Below, piece by piece: positions 1 through 8,722 of a stretch of 64,000 nucleotides of DNA. The position numbers and the translations under genes were made by a program. Under the pieces are notes generated by a model that had not been told where the DNA came from, did not search any database, and saw only the letters and a list, made by a program, of their open reading frames with translations. The stretch's first letter is position 1. Each line of letters opens with the position of its first letter. The DNA lies in NCBI RefSeq assembly GCF_014897585.1, contig NZ_JABUXW010000006.1:62001-126000 (forward strand), read 5' to 3'. The stretch is from Brachybacterium tyrofermentans (lineage in GTDB: Bacteria > Actinomycetota > Actinomycetes > Actinomycetales > Dermabacteraceae).

Positions 1-1
1 C

Positions 2-709
2 GCCGTGCTCGCCCATCGCATCGCGACCGTCGGCGGTGCCCGCACGGCCAAGATCAAGGTCGCCGATCCCACCTCCTCGCTCGCCGAGGACACGGATCGG
101 GTCGAGGCGGTGCGCGACGCGCTGGGCCCGACCGGCCGGATCCGCATCGACGCCAATGCGGCCTGGACCCTCGACCAGGCGAAGGAGGCCCTGCCGCTCC
201 TGGACCGCGCCGCCGGCGGCCTCGAGTACGCCGAGCAGCCCTGCGCCTCGATCGAGGACCTCGCGGCCCTGCGCCGTGCCGTCGACATCCCGATCGCGGC
301 CGACGAGTCCGTGCGCCGCGCCGAGGACCCGCTGCGCGTGGCCCGGGCCGAGGCGGCCGACGTCCTGGTCATGAAGGTGCAGCCCCTCGGCGGTGTGCAG
401 AGGTGCCTGGACCTCGCCGACCAGGCCGGCCTGCCCGTGGTGGTGTCCTCCGCCCTGGAGTCCAGCGTGGGCCTCAGCGCCGGCCTCGCGCTCGCCGCAG
501 CCCTTCCGGAGCTGCCCTACGCCTGCGGGATGGCAACCGCGTCGCTGCTCACCGGGGATCTCGTGGCCGATGCCCTGCACCCCCGGACCGGGACCCTGCC
601 GGTGGCGCGGCCCGAGCCGCGGGAGGAGCTCATGGATCGCCATGCGGCGCCGGCAGAGCTCGCCGCTCGCTGGGAGGAGCGCCTGGCAGCCTGCCTCGAC
701 GCCCTGTGA
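2..709 (+). CDS. menC: o-Succinylbenzoate synthase, C-terminal part (5' end outside window)
   Basis: Enolase-superfamily dehydratase that makes o-succinylbenzoate from SHCHC in menaquinone synthesis. Only the barrel half is in the window; the reading frame is open to the left edge, so the true start lies upstream. Counting from the first in-window GTG at base 5, the catalytic KxK is K16/K18, the metal ligands are D49 (with N51), E77 in EQP and D100 in ADES, and the second catalytic lysine is K124 in VMKVQPLGG. All superfamily catalytic positions are therefore intact. menD follows 72 bases later, which supports OSBS rather than another enolase-family function. Confidence 0.9.
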   Translation, partial: AVLAHRIATVGGARTAKIKVADPTSSLAEDTDRVEAVRDALGPTGRIRIDANAAWTLDQAKEALPLLDRAAGGLEYAEQPCASIEDLAALRRAVDIPIAADESVRRAEDPLRVARAEAADVLVMKVQPLGGVQRCLDLADQAGLPVVVSSALESSVGLSAGLALAAALPELPYACGMATASLLTGDLVADALHPRTGTLPVARPEPREELMDRHAAPAELAARWEERLAACLDAL

Positions 710-769
710 GCTGACTCGTCGCCCCGAGCCGCGATGGCCGGTGCGGAGGCCGGGTCCCGTCGGGCGCAT

Positions 770-782
770 TACCCTGGCGGCA
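770..782 (+). promoter_or_regulatory. Leaderless promoter -10 box of menD
   Basis: TACCCT at 770-775 lies six bases before the ATG at 782, the spacing expected if transcription begins on the start codon. There is no Shine-Dalgarno sequence before this ATG. Confidence 0.6.
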
Positions 783-2656
783 TGCCTGAGATCGCAGCCG
801 CCGCCCCCGCCTCCGGGATCTCCCGGGGGATCCCCGCTCCTGCTCCGACCGGGTCCGGGGCGGTCGATCAGGCGATCGCGATCTGGAGCGCGCTCGCCGA
901 GCTCGGGGTCACCGATGCGGTGCTCGCGCCGGGGTCCCGCAGCGCCCCGCTGGTCTACGGGCTCGCCGGCCCGCAGCTCGCGGGAGCGGTCCGTGCCCAC
1001 GTGCGGATCGACGAGCGCGCCGCCGCCTTCACCGCGCTGGGCCTGTCCCGGTTCGACCCCGAGCATCCTGCGGTGGTGGTCACGACCTCCGGCACGGCGA
1101 CCGCGCATCTGCACGCCGCGGTGATGGAGGCCCACCACTCGCGGATCCCGCTGATCGTGCTCACCGCGGACCGTCCGGCCGAGCTGCGGGACGTCGGCGC
1201 GAACCAGACCACACGGCAGGCGGGGATGTTCCGCTCCCTCGTGCGCCTGGACGCCGACCTCCCCGCCCCGACCGCCGAGGCCGCCACGGCCACCGAGCTG
1301 CGCACCGCGGTCTCGACGATGGCGCGGGCCGTCGCCGCCGCGACCGGCGAGCACCCCGGCCCCGTGCACGTGAACCTCTCCTTCCGGGACCCGCTCGTGC
1401 CCCGCCCGGACATGGACCCGGGCATGGACACGGACACGGACGCGCCGCCAGTGCAGGCTGCGCCCGCAGGGCAGGAGAGGTCCTCAGCGCAGCGCCCGCA
1501 GATCGTGCTCACCCGGCGGTCGCGCCCCTTGCCGCCGCAGCCCCATCCCGTCCCGATCTCCGCGCGCACCGTGGTGGTCGCGGGCGACGGGGCAGGAGCG
1601 GCCGCCCGCGAGCTCGCCGAACGCCATGCCCTGCCGCTGCTGGCCGAGCCGAGCTCCGGAGCGCATGCCGGCCCGTCCCTCATCCCCGGCTACCCGGCCC
1701 TCCTCGCGGAGGTCATGGCGGATCCTCAGCATCCGCTGCGCCCGGACCGCGCGATCGTGCTGGGGCATCCGACGCTCTCGCGGCCGGTGATCGGGCGCCT
1801 GCTGGGAGCTCCGGACGTGGACGTGGTGGTCGTGGACCCGCAGCTGGACTTCGCCGATGCGGCCCGCCGGGCACGGCTCGTGGTGCCTGCCGTGCACGGA
1901 GACGACGACGCCGACGGGGCAGAGCTCGAGCGGCGCCGGCAGCAGCTGGTGGCCTGGCAGAGGGCCGCCTCCCGGGTGACGGCTGAGCTGACGTCCACCT
2001 GGCAGCAGGAGGCGGCGCTCGCCGTCTGGGCGGCGACGGGGGAGGACGACCTCCTGGTGCTCGGCTCCTCGAGCCTCGTGCGCGACCTCGAACAGCATGC
2101 GGGGCCGACGGCGGGCCGGGTGATCGCGAACCGGGGACTCGCCGGGATCGACGGCACCACGTCCCTCGCCGGTGGGATCGCTCTGGCCCACCAGGAGGCA
2201 GGCCGCGGAGCCGGGCAGAGTGCCGAGCAGAGAGCTCAGCAGGAAACCGGTCGGGAAGCTGGGCAGGGAGCAGAGCCGGGAGCAGGACGGGTGCGGCTCC
2301 TGGTGGGGGACCTCACCGCGCTGCACGATCTCACCGGACTGGTCATCGGTCCGCTGGAGCAGGTTCCCGATCTCGATATCGTGATCGTCGACGACGGCGG
2401 TGGTCGGATCTTCTCCGGTCTCGAGCACGCCGCGGCACCGCCTGACCTGCTGCGACGCTTCTTCACCACGCCTCACGGCACGGACCTCGAAGCGGCGGCG
2501 ACGGCCCTGGGGGCGACGGCCCGGACCGTCACCGGGACCAGCCTGGGCACAGCTCTCGCACAGCGCGGCTCCGGCTTGCGGGTGTTCATTGTTCACCAGG
2601 AGATCAGCGCAGCGGCGCTGGAGCAGCAGGCGGAGGTGGACTCATGCACGACGTGA
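782..2656 (+). CDS. menD: 2-Succinyl-5-enolpyruvyl-6-hydroxy-3-cyclohexene-1-carboxylate synthase
   Basis: ThDP enzyme that joins isochorismate and 2-oxoglutarate in menaquinone synthesis. From the ATG at 782 it is 624 residues. Visible hallmarks are APGSRSAPL (49-57), the ThDP-activating glutamate E78 in the DERAAAF stretch, TTSGTATAHL (101-110), LTADRPAELRDVGANQT (about 127-143) and, near the C-terminus, NRGLAGIDG and DDGGG in the cofactor-binding domain. An in-frame ATG at 734 would add 16 residues, but the -10 box just before 782 favours the shorter form. Two low-complexity insertions, about residues 208-250 and 470-503 (rich in G, A, Q and E), interrupt otherwise conserved sequence. The 3' end overlaps the next gene by 13 bases. 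Confidence 0.95.
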   Translation: MPEIAAAAPASGISRGIPAPAPTGSGAVDQAIAIWSALAELGVTDAVLAPGSRSAPLVYGLAGPQLAGAVRAHVRIDERAAAFTALGLSRFDPEHPAVVVTTSGTATAHLHAAVMEAHHSRIPLIVLTADRPAELRDVGANQTTRQAGMFRSLVRLDADLPAPTAEAATATELRTAVSTMARAVAAATGEHPGPVHVNLSFRDPLVPRPDMDPGMDTDTDAPPVQAAPAGQERSSAQRPQIVLTRRSRPLPPQPHPVPISARTVVVAGDGAGAAARELAERHALPLLAEPSSGAHAGPSLIPGYPALLAEVMADPQHPLRPDRAIVLGHPTLSRPVIGRLLGAPDVDVVVVDPQLDFADAARRARLVVPAVHGDDDADGAELERRRQQLVAWQRAASRVTAELTSTWQQEAALAVWAATGEDDLLVLGSSSLVRDLEQHAGPTAGRVIANRGLAGIDGTTSLAGGIALAHQEAGRGAGQSAEQRAQQETGREAGQGAEPGAGRVRLLVGDLTALHDLTGLVIGPLEQVPDLDIVIVDDGGGRIFSGLEHAAAPPDLLRRFFTTPHGTDLEAAATALGATARTVTGTSLGTALAQRGSGLRVFIVHQEISAAALEQQAEVDSCTT

Positions 2657-4224
2657 ACGATGCGTACGACCCGTCCCGTAACGGCCAGAACGGCCGGAAC
2701 AGTCACGACGGTCAGTACGGCCAGCACGGCCAGCACGGCCAGCACGGCCAGGTCCCTCAGGACGGTCAGTACGGCCCCTCGAGCCAGCCTGCCCCCTCGA
2801 GCCAGCCCGCCCCCTCGAGCCAGCCGGCACCGCACAGCCGGCCTGAGCAGCCCGCATGGCCCTGGGGCACCGCGGGGCAGGGGGATACCGGCTGGGCCGG
2901 GGCGAGCAGCGCCCCCGAGGGCACCGCGCAGGCGTACCCGGCCTACCCCGCGTACCCGTCCTCCGAGTCCGACACCTCACCCACCCCGTCCGCCTCGTCG
3001 TCGGCCTTCTCCGCGCCCTCCGCCTACTCGGCTCCGTACGGACAGGATCCCTCCGCGAGCACGGCGGCGCCCCCGGCAGCACCGGTCGCCGGGAGCTCAC
3101 CGGCCCGGGCCCACGGGCCGGGATGGGGCGGTGTGACGGGCCTGGTCGCCCTCGGCATGCTGGTCTCCGGTGGCCTGACCCTGGGCGGAGTCGTCGCCTA
3201 CGACCAGCTCCTGGCCCCCCAGCCCGCGGCCACGAGCACCGCGCAGGCCGCTCCTGAGGAGCCGGCCCAGCCTGCGTCGGTGTCCACGGTGGATGATCCT
3301 GACTGGGCCACGGTCGCCGACCAGGTCGCCCCCAGCGCCGTCGCGATCCAGGTGAGCACCGGCTCCGGGACGAGCCTGGGCACCGGGGTCGTCCTCGACG
3401 AGAAGGGCACGATCCTCACCAACAACCACGTCATCGACGGGGCGAAGGCGGTCCAGGTCACCACCAGCGACGGACTCAGCTATGCCGCGTCGGTCGTCGG
3501 CGCCGATCCGACCACGGACCTCGCCGTGCTGCGACTGGACTCTCCGCCCGACGATCTGCAGCCGGCCACCTTCGCCGATTCCTCCACCATCGCCGTGGGA
3601 CAGCCCGTGATGGCGCTGGGCACCCCGCTGGGCCTCGAGAACACGGTCACCACCGGGATCGTCTCAGCGGTGGACCGCCCCGTGACAGCCACCGGCGAGG
3701 ACCCGTCGGGCTCGGACACGACCTACACCTCCGCGATCCAGACCGACGCCGCGATCAATCCCGGCAACTCCGGCGGCCCGCTCGTGGACGCCGCCGGGCA
3801 GGTGATCGGGATCAACTCCTCCATCGCGGGCATCCCGAGCGCCTCCGGGCAGGCGGGAAGCATCGGGCTCGGCTTCGCGATCCCGTCGAACACCGCGACG
3901 CTCATCGCGGACCAGCTCCAGGAGGACGGCACAGCAGAGCACGCGTTCGTCGGGGTGACCAGCAGGGACGGGTCACAGCCCGTCGGCGACGTCGCCTATC
4001 ACGGCGCCGAGGTGGTCGGCATCGAGCCCGACAGCCCGGCCGCTGCGGCAGGGCTGCGGGAGGGCGACCTGATCACCAAGATCGACGACACCCCCGTGGG
4101 CAGCGCGGCCGCGCTGACCGGCGTGGTGCGCGGTCTCCCCGTCGGGTCCGACCACACGCTCACCGTGGTGCGGGACCAGTCGGTGCAGAGCATCGACATC
4201 ACCCTGGACAGCCAGCCCACCTGA
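2644..4224 (+). CDS. HtrA/DegP-family trypsin-like serine protease with PDZ domain
   Basis: Membrane-anchored extracytoplasmic protease of 526 residues, probably for envelope protein quality control. Layout: a Q/G/S/P-rich cytoplasmic tail of about 160 residues, one transmembrane segment (about 164-187), a trypsin-like domain with triad His262 (NNHV), Asp292 (TTDLAVL) and Ser376 (GNSGGPL), and a C-terminal PDZ domain from about 445 (REGDLITKIDD). The ATG at 2644 has a GGAGG eight bases upstream and overlaps the end of menD, so the two are probably co-transcribed. The architecture matches mycobacterial PepD/HtrA proteins. Substrates cannot be inferred. Confidence 0.92.
   Translation: MHDVNDAYDPSRNGQNGRNSHDGQYGQHGQHGQHGQVPQDGQYGPSSQPAPSSQPAPSSQPAPHSRPEQPAWPWGTAGQGDTGWAGASSAPEGTAQAYPAYPAYPSSESDTSPTPSASSSAFSAPSAYSAPYGQDPSASTAAPPAAPVAGSSPARAHGPGWGGVTGLVALGMLVSGGLTLGGVVAYDQLLAPQPAATSTAQAAPEEPAQPASVSTVDDPDWATVADQVAPSAVAIQVSTGSGTSLGTGVVLDEKGTILTNNHVIDGAKAVQVTTSDGLSYAASVVGADPTTDLAVLRLDSPPDDLQPATFADSSTIAVGQPVMALGTPLGLENTVTTGIVSAVDRPVTATGEDPSGSDTTYTSAIQTDAAINPGNSGGPLVDAAGQVIGINSSIAGIPSASGQAGSIGLGFAIPSNTATLIADQLQEDGTAEHAFVGVTSRDGSQPVGDVAYHGAEVVGIEPDSPAAAAGLREGDLITKIDDTPVGSAAALTGVVRGLPVGSDHTLTVVRDQSVQSIDITLDSQPT
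2719..2829 (+). repeat. In-gene short tandem repeats in the protease N-terminal tail
   Basis: A 9-bp unit (GGCCAGCAC) is repeated about three times at 2719-2750, encoding G-Q-H triplets. An 18-bp unit beginning CCCTCGAGCCAG is repeated three times at 2776-2829, encoding PSSQPA. Both keep the frame and probably vary in copy number. Confidence 0.75.
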
Positions 4225-4287
4225 GCGCCGCCCGACGTCCCGGCCCGATCCGGATCGTCCTCCGCGGCCGGGGGCCGGGCTCGGGGG

Positions 4288-5670
4288 TCAGGCGCCGAGG
4301 AGAGGCTCGGGCGGGGTCTCCTCGATCTCGCTCGCCGTGGGCGTGCCGCGCAGGGCACGCAGCATCGGGCGGCACTTCGCGAGCACCTCGGCGTGCTCGG
4401 AGACCGGGTCCGAGGCGGCGACCAGGCCGCCGCCCGCCTGCAGCGTGACGACCCTCTGGGCGTTCAGGTGCGCCATCCGCAGGGCGATCGCCCACTGTCC
4501 GTCCCCGGCGGCATCCATCCAGCCCACCGGTGAGGCGTACCCGCCGCGGTCATGCGGCTCGAGGCGGGCGATGATCTCGTCGGCGGCCTCCCGCGGCGTC
4601 CCCGACACGGCGGCCGACGGATGCAGGCGGGACGCGACGTCCACGCTGGTGGTCCCGGAGCGCAGGCGCGCGGAGACATCGGAGGCGAGGTGCTCCAGCC
4701 CGGGCAGCCGCAGCACGAAGGGTTCGGGGGAGACGTCGATGTCCTCGGCCAGCCCCGCGAGGCGCTCGACGACGGAATCCACGGCGAAGGCGTGCTCGGA
4801 GAGCTCCTTCGCGTCGGAGCGGAAGGCGCGACGATCCACCTCGTCGAGCTCGCCGTCGTCGGCGACCGGCCGCGTCCCGGCGAGCACCCGGGAGAAGACG
4901 CGCCCGGTCTCGGTCTGGGCGAGCATCTCGGGGCTCGCCCCGATCACGTCGTCGAGGTGGTAGACCCAGGTGCTCGGGTAGTCACGGGCGAGGTTGGCCA
5001 GCAGCACCGCCGGCTCGATGCGGTGCTCGGCCGTGACCGTGGTGCGCTCGGAGAGGACGACCTTCTCGGCGCGACCGGCGCGGATCTCCGTCACGGCCTC
5101 CTGGACCAGGGCCTGGTACTCGTCGGGCGTGTGGTCCGCCTCGACCTCCAGCTCGTCCGACGGGGACGGCTGGAGGGGCGTGGACGGGAACAGGTCGCGC
5201 CAGGACGTCGGGACCACCGGCTCCTCGTCCACACCCACCACCGTCAGGAACGACTCGCCGTCGTGCACGCCCAGCAGCGCGCTCGGCACCATCAGGCGCG
5301 AGCTCCGCTGCGAGGTGTCGGCGTAGGAGAAGCTGCCCAGCGCGATCAGACCGCTGGTGCGCGTGCGCACCTCGTCGTCCACCCGCGCGGCCGCGGCCAC
5401 GGCCTGGAAGGCGGCGCTCGCCGCCGCGAACCGATGGGGCCCGACGGTCTGCACGCTCCAGGCGGTCCCGAGCGCGACCATCCCCTGGCCGTGGCGCAGC
5501 CAGGCACCGCTCACCGCCAGAGGGATATGGCCGAGGAGGTCGACGGTCTCGTCGAGGCGCAGGGTGCGCACGATCAGCGACGGCACGGCAGATGCCGTTC
5601 CACCGGACCCAGGGGTCTCGACGGACTCAGCGGGCTCGGCAGTCTCAGGGGGCAGGATCGGATCGGACAT
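4288..5670 (-). CDS. menF: Isochorismate synthase
   Basis: Chorismate-binding enzyme that converts chorismate to isochorismate, the substrate of MenD. It is 460 residues from the ATG at 5670. The C-terminal half carries the family signature: KVVLSERTTV, SPEML, HPSAAVSGTPREAADEI and, nearest the end, GGYASPVGWMDAAGDG followed by IALRMA. Upstream in-frame ATG codons (5679 and further) exist, but a CATAAT box lies seven bases before 5670, so I chose that start. The gene converges on the HtrA gene with 63 bases between stops. A salicylate or siderophore role is possible in principle, but the menC/menD neighbours point to menaquinone. Confidence 0.9.
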   Translation of the reverse strand: MSDPILPPETAEPAESVETPGSGGTASAVPSLIVRTLRLDETVDLLGHIPLAVSGAWLRHGQGMVALGTAWSVQTVGPHRFAAASAAFQAVAAAARVDDEVRTRTSGLIALGSFSYADTSQRSSRLMVPSALLGVHDGESFLTVVGVDEEPVVPTSWRDLFPSTPLQPSPSDELEVEADHTPDEYQALVQEAVTEIRAGRAEKVVLSERTTVTAEHRIEPAVLLANLARDYPSTWVYHLDDVIGASPEMLAQTETGRVFSRVLAGTRPVADDGELDEVDRRAFRSDAKELSEHAFAVDSVVERLAGLAEDIDVSPEPFVLRLPGLEHLASDVSARLRSGTTSVDVASRLHPSAAVSGTPREAADEIIARLEPHDRGGYASPVGWMDAAGDGQWAIALRMAHLNAQRVVTLQAGGGLVAASDPVSEHAEVLAKCRPMLRALRGTPTASEIEETPPEPLLGA

Positions 5671-5683
5671 CCGTGTCATTATG
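5671..5683 (-). promoter_or_regulatory. Leaderless promoter -10 box of menF
   Basis: On the minus strand CATAAT (complement of 5678-5683) is followed after seven bases by the ATG at 5670. The divergent DUF6350 gene starts about 170 bases away. Confidence 0.6.
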
Positions 5684-5840
5684 CGACACCGGAGCGCCCC
5701 GCGCCGTGACCCGCGTCCCGTCCCGGGATGCATGATCGGGCGCCGCTGAAATGCGACCATGGACCGGCGCCCCCTCCGAGGTGGCGTCGGGCCGGAACCT
5801 GGGCCCGCTTCCCCGTCGTGACCCGCTCAAGGAGCAGTTC

Positions 5841-7415
5841 GTGAACAGCACCGGCGACAGCATCGCGACGCCTCTGGTCCGCGGCATGATCGCCGCCGCG
5901 CTCTCGCTGGGCACCGCGATCGCCCTCGTCGTCGTGCCCGCGCTGGCCGCTCAGGTCGCCGGAACGCGTTCCAGCGCGACCGCCCTGGATGCGATCATCA
6001 TCGCCCTGAACGTTCTGGTCCTCGGCCATGGCGGCGGCATCGTGCTGAGCACCGGTGTCATCGACGGCGCCGTCACCCTCACCCCGTTCGGCCTGCTGGG
6101 GCTGCTGCTGCTCATCTCCATCCTGGGCATGCGCCGGGTGGGTCGAGCGCTGCAGCTCGTGCGGGATGACGGCGTGCTGCGCCTGCGCGCGCTCCGGGAC
6201 GCCGGCAGTGCGCTCGGTGCCTACGCCGGGGTCTATGCGATCGGCATGGCGGTGCTCGCCGGGATCGGCCGCAGCACTGACTCCAGCCCCGTGGTGACCT
6301 CGGCGATCGTGTCCGGGGCGATGGTGGCGGTGCTCGGCGGCGTGCTGGGGATCCTGTGGTCCCTGCGTCGTGAGGCGACCTCCACCATTCCCGGGGTGCG
6401 GGTGCTCGAGCTGCTTCCCGCCCCGTTCGGCGACGTCGCACGCTCCGTGCTCCTCGCGCTGGTCGGCCTGCTGGGCGTGGGCATGCTTCTGAGCGTCGTG
6501 ATGATGGTCGTCTCCGTGCCCGAGCAGTCCTCCCTGTTCGACGCGCTCGATCCCGGGATCGTCGGGGGGATCGTCCTCACGCTCGTCCAGCTGGCGCTGC
6601 TGCCGCTGCTGGCGGTCTGGGCGCTCGTGGTCCTCCTCGGCGGCACGGTCGGGGTCGGGACCTCCTCCTCGATCTCGCTCGACGGCTCCGCGACGGGAGT
6701 GATGCCCGCGCTTCCGCTGCTGGGCGCGTTCCCCGGTCCCGGCGATTACTCCGCATGGCTCTGGCTGCTCCTGGTGGTGCCGGCCGTCCCGGTCGTCGTC
6801 GGCGCCCTGCGACTGGTCCGGGACGTCGAGGATCTGGAGCGGCGCGACCGGATCACGGCGTGGATCGCCTATCCCGTGGCGGTGGTGGTCGGCGTGCTGC
6901 TGCTCGCGGGGCTGTCGACCGGTGGCATCGGGGAGGGCCGTCTGGTGCATCTCGGGCCCCAGATGAGTTCCCTCATCCTCCCGCTGCTGGGCGTCGTCGT
7001 GGTCAGCACCGGCGTGGTGCTCGTGGCGCTCGCCTCACCGGTGGTGCCGTGGGTGCGCGCGCAGACCGCCGCGCTGCGGGCCCGGGTCGAGAGCGCTGAG
7101 AGCGCAGAGGGCTCGGAGGATGCAGAGTTCTCGCGTCGGTCCGGCAGGGGAGAGGCGTCGGGGGCGCGCGCGGACGAGGGGGCCGACGGCACCGCCGATG
7201 AGGTGTCCTCCGGCGATGACCGTGCCGACGACGACCGTGCTGACGGCGACCGTGCTGGCGATGACGGCGACGGCGACGCTGACGAGGACGCCCACGCTGA
7301 CGACGACCGCGCTGCTGGCGACGACCATGCTGCCGAGGACGACCACGGCGGTCATGATCCCGACAGCCGGACGACGGGGATCGACGGCGGCGTCAGCCGC
7401 CCATCAGGTCGCTGA
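5841..7415 (+). CDS. DUF6350 polytopic membrane protein
   Basis: Integral membrane protein of 524 residues with roughly ten hydrophobic segments from residue 12 to about 435, then a hydrophilic tail. The GTG at 5841 has AAGGAG six bases upstream, better than the ATG at 5751 for which I see no ribosome site. The last 80 or so residues are extremely rich in Asp, Ala, His and Arg (repeats like DDRADDDRADGD). Position directly before purN and purH is a common actinobacterial arrangement for this family. The function is not established. The 3' end overlaps the convergent small membrane gene by 23 bases. Confidence 0.85.
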   Translation: MNSTGDSIATPLVRGMIAAALSLGTAIALVVVPALAAQVAGTRSSATALDAIIIALNVLVLGHGGGIVLSTGVIDGAVTLTPFGLLGLLLLISILGMRRVGRALQLVRDDGVLRLRALRDAGSALGAYAGVYAIGMAVLAGIGRSTDSSPVVTSAIVSGAMVAVLGGVLGILWSLRREATSTIPGVRVLELLPAPFGDVARSVLLALVGLLGVGMLLSVVMMVVSVPEQSSLFDALDPGIVGGIVLTLVQLALLPLLAVWALVVLLGGTVGVGTSSSISLDGSATGVMPALPLLGAFPGPGDYSAWLWLLLVVPAVPVVVGALRLVRDVEDLERRDRITAWIAYPVAVVVGVLLLAGLSTGGIGEGRLVHLGPQMSSLILPLLGVVVVSTGVVLVALASPVVPWVRAQTAALRARVESAESAEGSEDAEFSRRSGRGEASGARADEGADGTADEVSSGDDRADDDRADGDRAGDDGDGDADEDAHADDDRAAGDDHAAEDDHGGHDPDSRTTGIDGGVSRPSGR

Positions 7416-7824
7416 TCCAGCTCGCCATCGAGTCCTGGGCCTCCACGTCGCACTGCACACGTGCCTGCTCGGTGAGCGCGGTGGCGCGGCATTCCTCGAT
7501 CTCCGCCATCGGGCCGTAGAACAGCAGGCTCAGGAGGGATCCCGCGGTGATCATCAAGGTGGCCGGCACGCCGATGATCAGCGAGATCACGGCCATGCCC
7601 GGGCGGCCCTGCCGGAACGACTGCACCGCGAGCAGAACCAGCAGCACCAGGGCCACGAGAGCGCCGATCCCGGCGGCCAGGGAGAACGGCAGCGGGGTCA
7701 GGAGCAGCAGCCAGGAGGCGAGCATCGTCAGCAGCAGGGCGCGCACCAGTCGTCGGTGACGGGAGGCTGCATCGGTCCCGGAGACTGTCGCCCCGGTTCC
7801 CTCGGTGTCGTGTTCGCTGCTCAT
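7393..7824 (-). CDS. Small membrane protein of unknown function
   Basis: A 143-residue protein beginning MSSEHDTEG. A hydrophilic N-terminus of about 27 residues is followed by hydrophobic segments at about 28-65 (probably two helices) and 78-105, then an acidic, cysteine-containing C-terminal part (EECRA, VQCDV) that may lie outside the cell. I do not recognise a named family. The frame stays open further upstream, opposite purN, but a CACACT box seven bases before the ATG and the loss of sensible coding sequence beyond it fix the start at 7824. It converges on the DUF6350 gene and overlaps its last 23 bases. Confidence 0.75.
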   Translation of the reverse strand: MSSEHDTEGTGATVSGTDAASRHRRLVRALLLTMLASWLLLLTPLPFSLAAGIGALVALVLLVLLAVQSFRQGRPGMAVISLIIGVPATLMITAGSLLSLLFYGPMAEIEECRATALTEQARVQCDVEAQDSMASWISDLMGG

Positions 7825-7847
7825 CGTTCCTAGTGTGCCTGGTCCGC

Positions 7848-7930
7848 CTGGACGTCGTGCCTCTGGACGTCGTGCCTCTGTCTGCCGTGCCCCTGGACGT
7901 CGCATCCCTGGACGCCGTGTCCCCGGATGC
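7848..7930. repeat. Tandem 15-bp repeat between small membrane gene and purN
   Basis: About five imperfect copies of a unit like CTGGACGTCGTGCCT lie between the divergent starts. No coding frame is apparent. Confidence 0.7.
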
Positions 7931-7962
7931 CTGGTGACTCTGGAGGCCTGCGATGCTCCGAC

Positions 7963-7975
7963 TACGCTGAGGCGG
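7963..7975 (+). promoter_or_regulatory. Leaderless promoter -10 box of purN
   Basis: TACGCT at 7963-7968 is followed after six bases (GAGGCG) by the GTG at 7975. Confidence 0.6.
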
Positions 7976-8547
7976 TGACCCCCACCCCCATCGCCGTCCT
8001 CATCTCCGGTACCGGCTCGAACCTTGCCGCCCTTCTGCGCAGCAGCGAGGAGCCCTCGAGCCCCTTCGTCGTGGTCGGGGTGATCGCCGACCGTGACGCC
8101 TCCGGCCTCGAGCACGCCCGCGCCGCCGGGATCCCCACCGAGGTGATCCGCCTCGCAGACCACGCGGACCGCGCCGCCTGGGACCAGGCGCTCGCCGACT
8201 CCGTGGCCCGTCTCGAGCCGCAGCTGGTCGTGCTCGCCGGGTTCATGAAGCTCGTGGGCCCGCCCTTGCTGGAGGCGTTCGGCGGGCGCATCGTCAACAC
8301 GCATCCAGCCCTGCTGCCCTCCTTCCCCGGTGCCCACGGGGTCCGTGACGCCCTCGCCCACGGGGTGAAGATCACCGGTGCGACTGTCATCGAGGTCGAC
8401 GCCGGCGTCGACACCGGGCGCATCCTCGCCCAGGTCGCCGTCGAGGTCCGCGCCGAGGACACCGAGCATGATCTCCACGAACGGATCAAAGCCGCGGAGC
8501 AGCCCCTGCTCGTCCAGGTGGTCCGTGAGCTGACCGCTCACCGCTGA
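7975..8547 (+). CDS. purN: Phosphoribosylglycinamide formyltransferase
   Basis: Transfers formyl from 10-formyl-THF to GAR, the third step of purine synthesis. It has 190 residues from the leaderless GTG, the normal length for PurN. The phosphate-binding SGTGSN is at 11-16. The catalytic Asn108/His110 are in [12 protein letters not shown], and the catalytic Asp (about D146) is in DAGVDTG. An upstream ATG at 7927 would add 16 residues with no family similarity. purH, the other folate-dependent formyltransferase of the pathway, is next on the same strand behind its own promoter and riboswitch. Confidence 0.95.
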   Translation: MTPTPIAVLISGTGSNLAALLRSSEEPSSPFVVVGVIADRDASGLEHARAAGIPTEVIRLADHADRAAWDQALADSVARLEPQLVVLAGFMKLVGPPLLEAFGGRIVNTHPALLPSFPGAHGVRDALAHGVKITGATVIEVDAGVDTGRILAQVAVEVRAEDTEHDLHERIKAAEQPLLVQVVRELTAHR

Positions 8548-8573
8548 CCGCTCACCGCTCACCGCTGACCGCT
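8530..8573 (+). repeat. Heptamer tandem repeat at the 3' end of purN
   Basis: Six alternating copies of ACCGCTG/ACCGCTC run from the last codons of purN past its stop at 8545-8547. Confidence 0.75.
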
Positions 8574-8609
8574 GGGCGGAGCAGGCTCCCGCTGTCAGGG
8601 GCTCCCGGC

Positions 8610-8690
8610 TAGAATGGCCCCACACGACTGGCGAAGGTGGGCGACCACCGGGGAGTGACAGCACGAGCATCGTCCGCCTGGGTGCTCGCC
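8610..8690 (+). promoter_or_regulatory. ZTP (pfl) riboswitch and promoter upstream of purH
   Basis: A TAGAAT -10 box at 8610-8615 starts a leader whose sequence from 8622 matches the pfl/ZTP aptamer pattern. CGACTGGCG (8625-8633) is followed by a GGTGG/CCACC hairpin with a GCGA loop (8636-8649), then GGGGAGTGAC, and then the 3' domain CCGCCTGGGTGC (8674-8685). The aptamer senses ZMP/ZTP, which accumulates when 10-formyl-THF is short. Control of purH, which consumes ZMP (AICAR), fits that role. I see no clear terminator between the aptamer and the purH ribosome site (about 8710), so control may be at translation initiation. Confidence 0.85.
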
Positions 8691-8722
8691 ACAAGGACCC
8701 GATCCGAACAGGAGCACGCCTC

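Noticed and set aside
734-781. Longer MenD start at base 734
   Set aside because: It would place the -10 box inside the coding region and adds residues with no family match.
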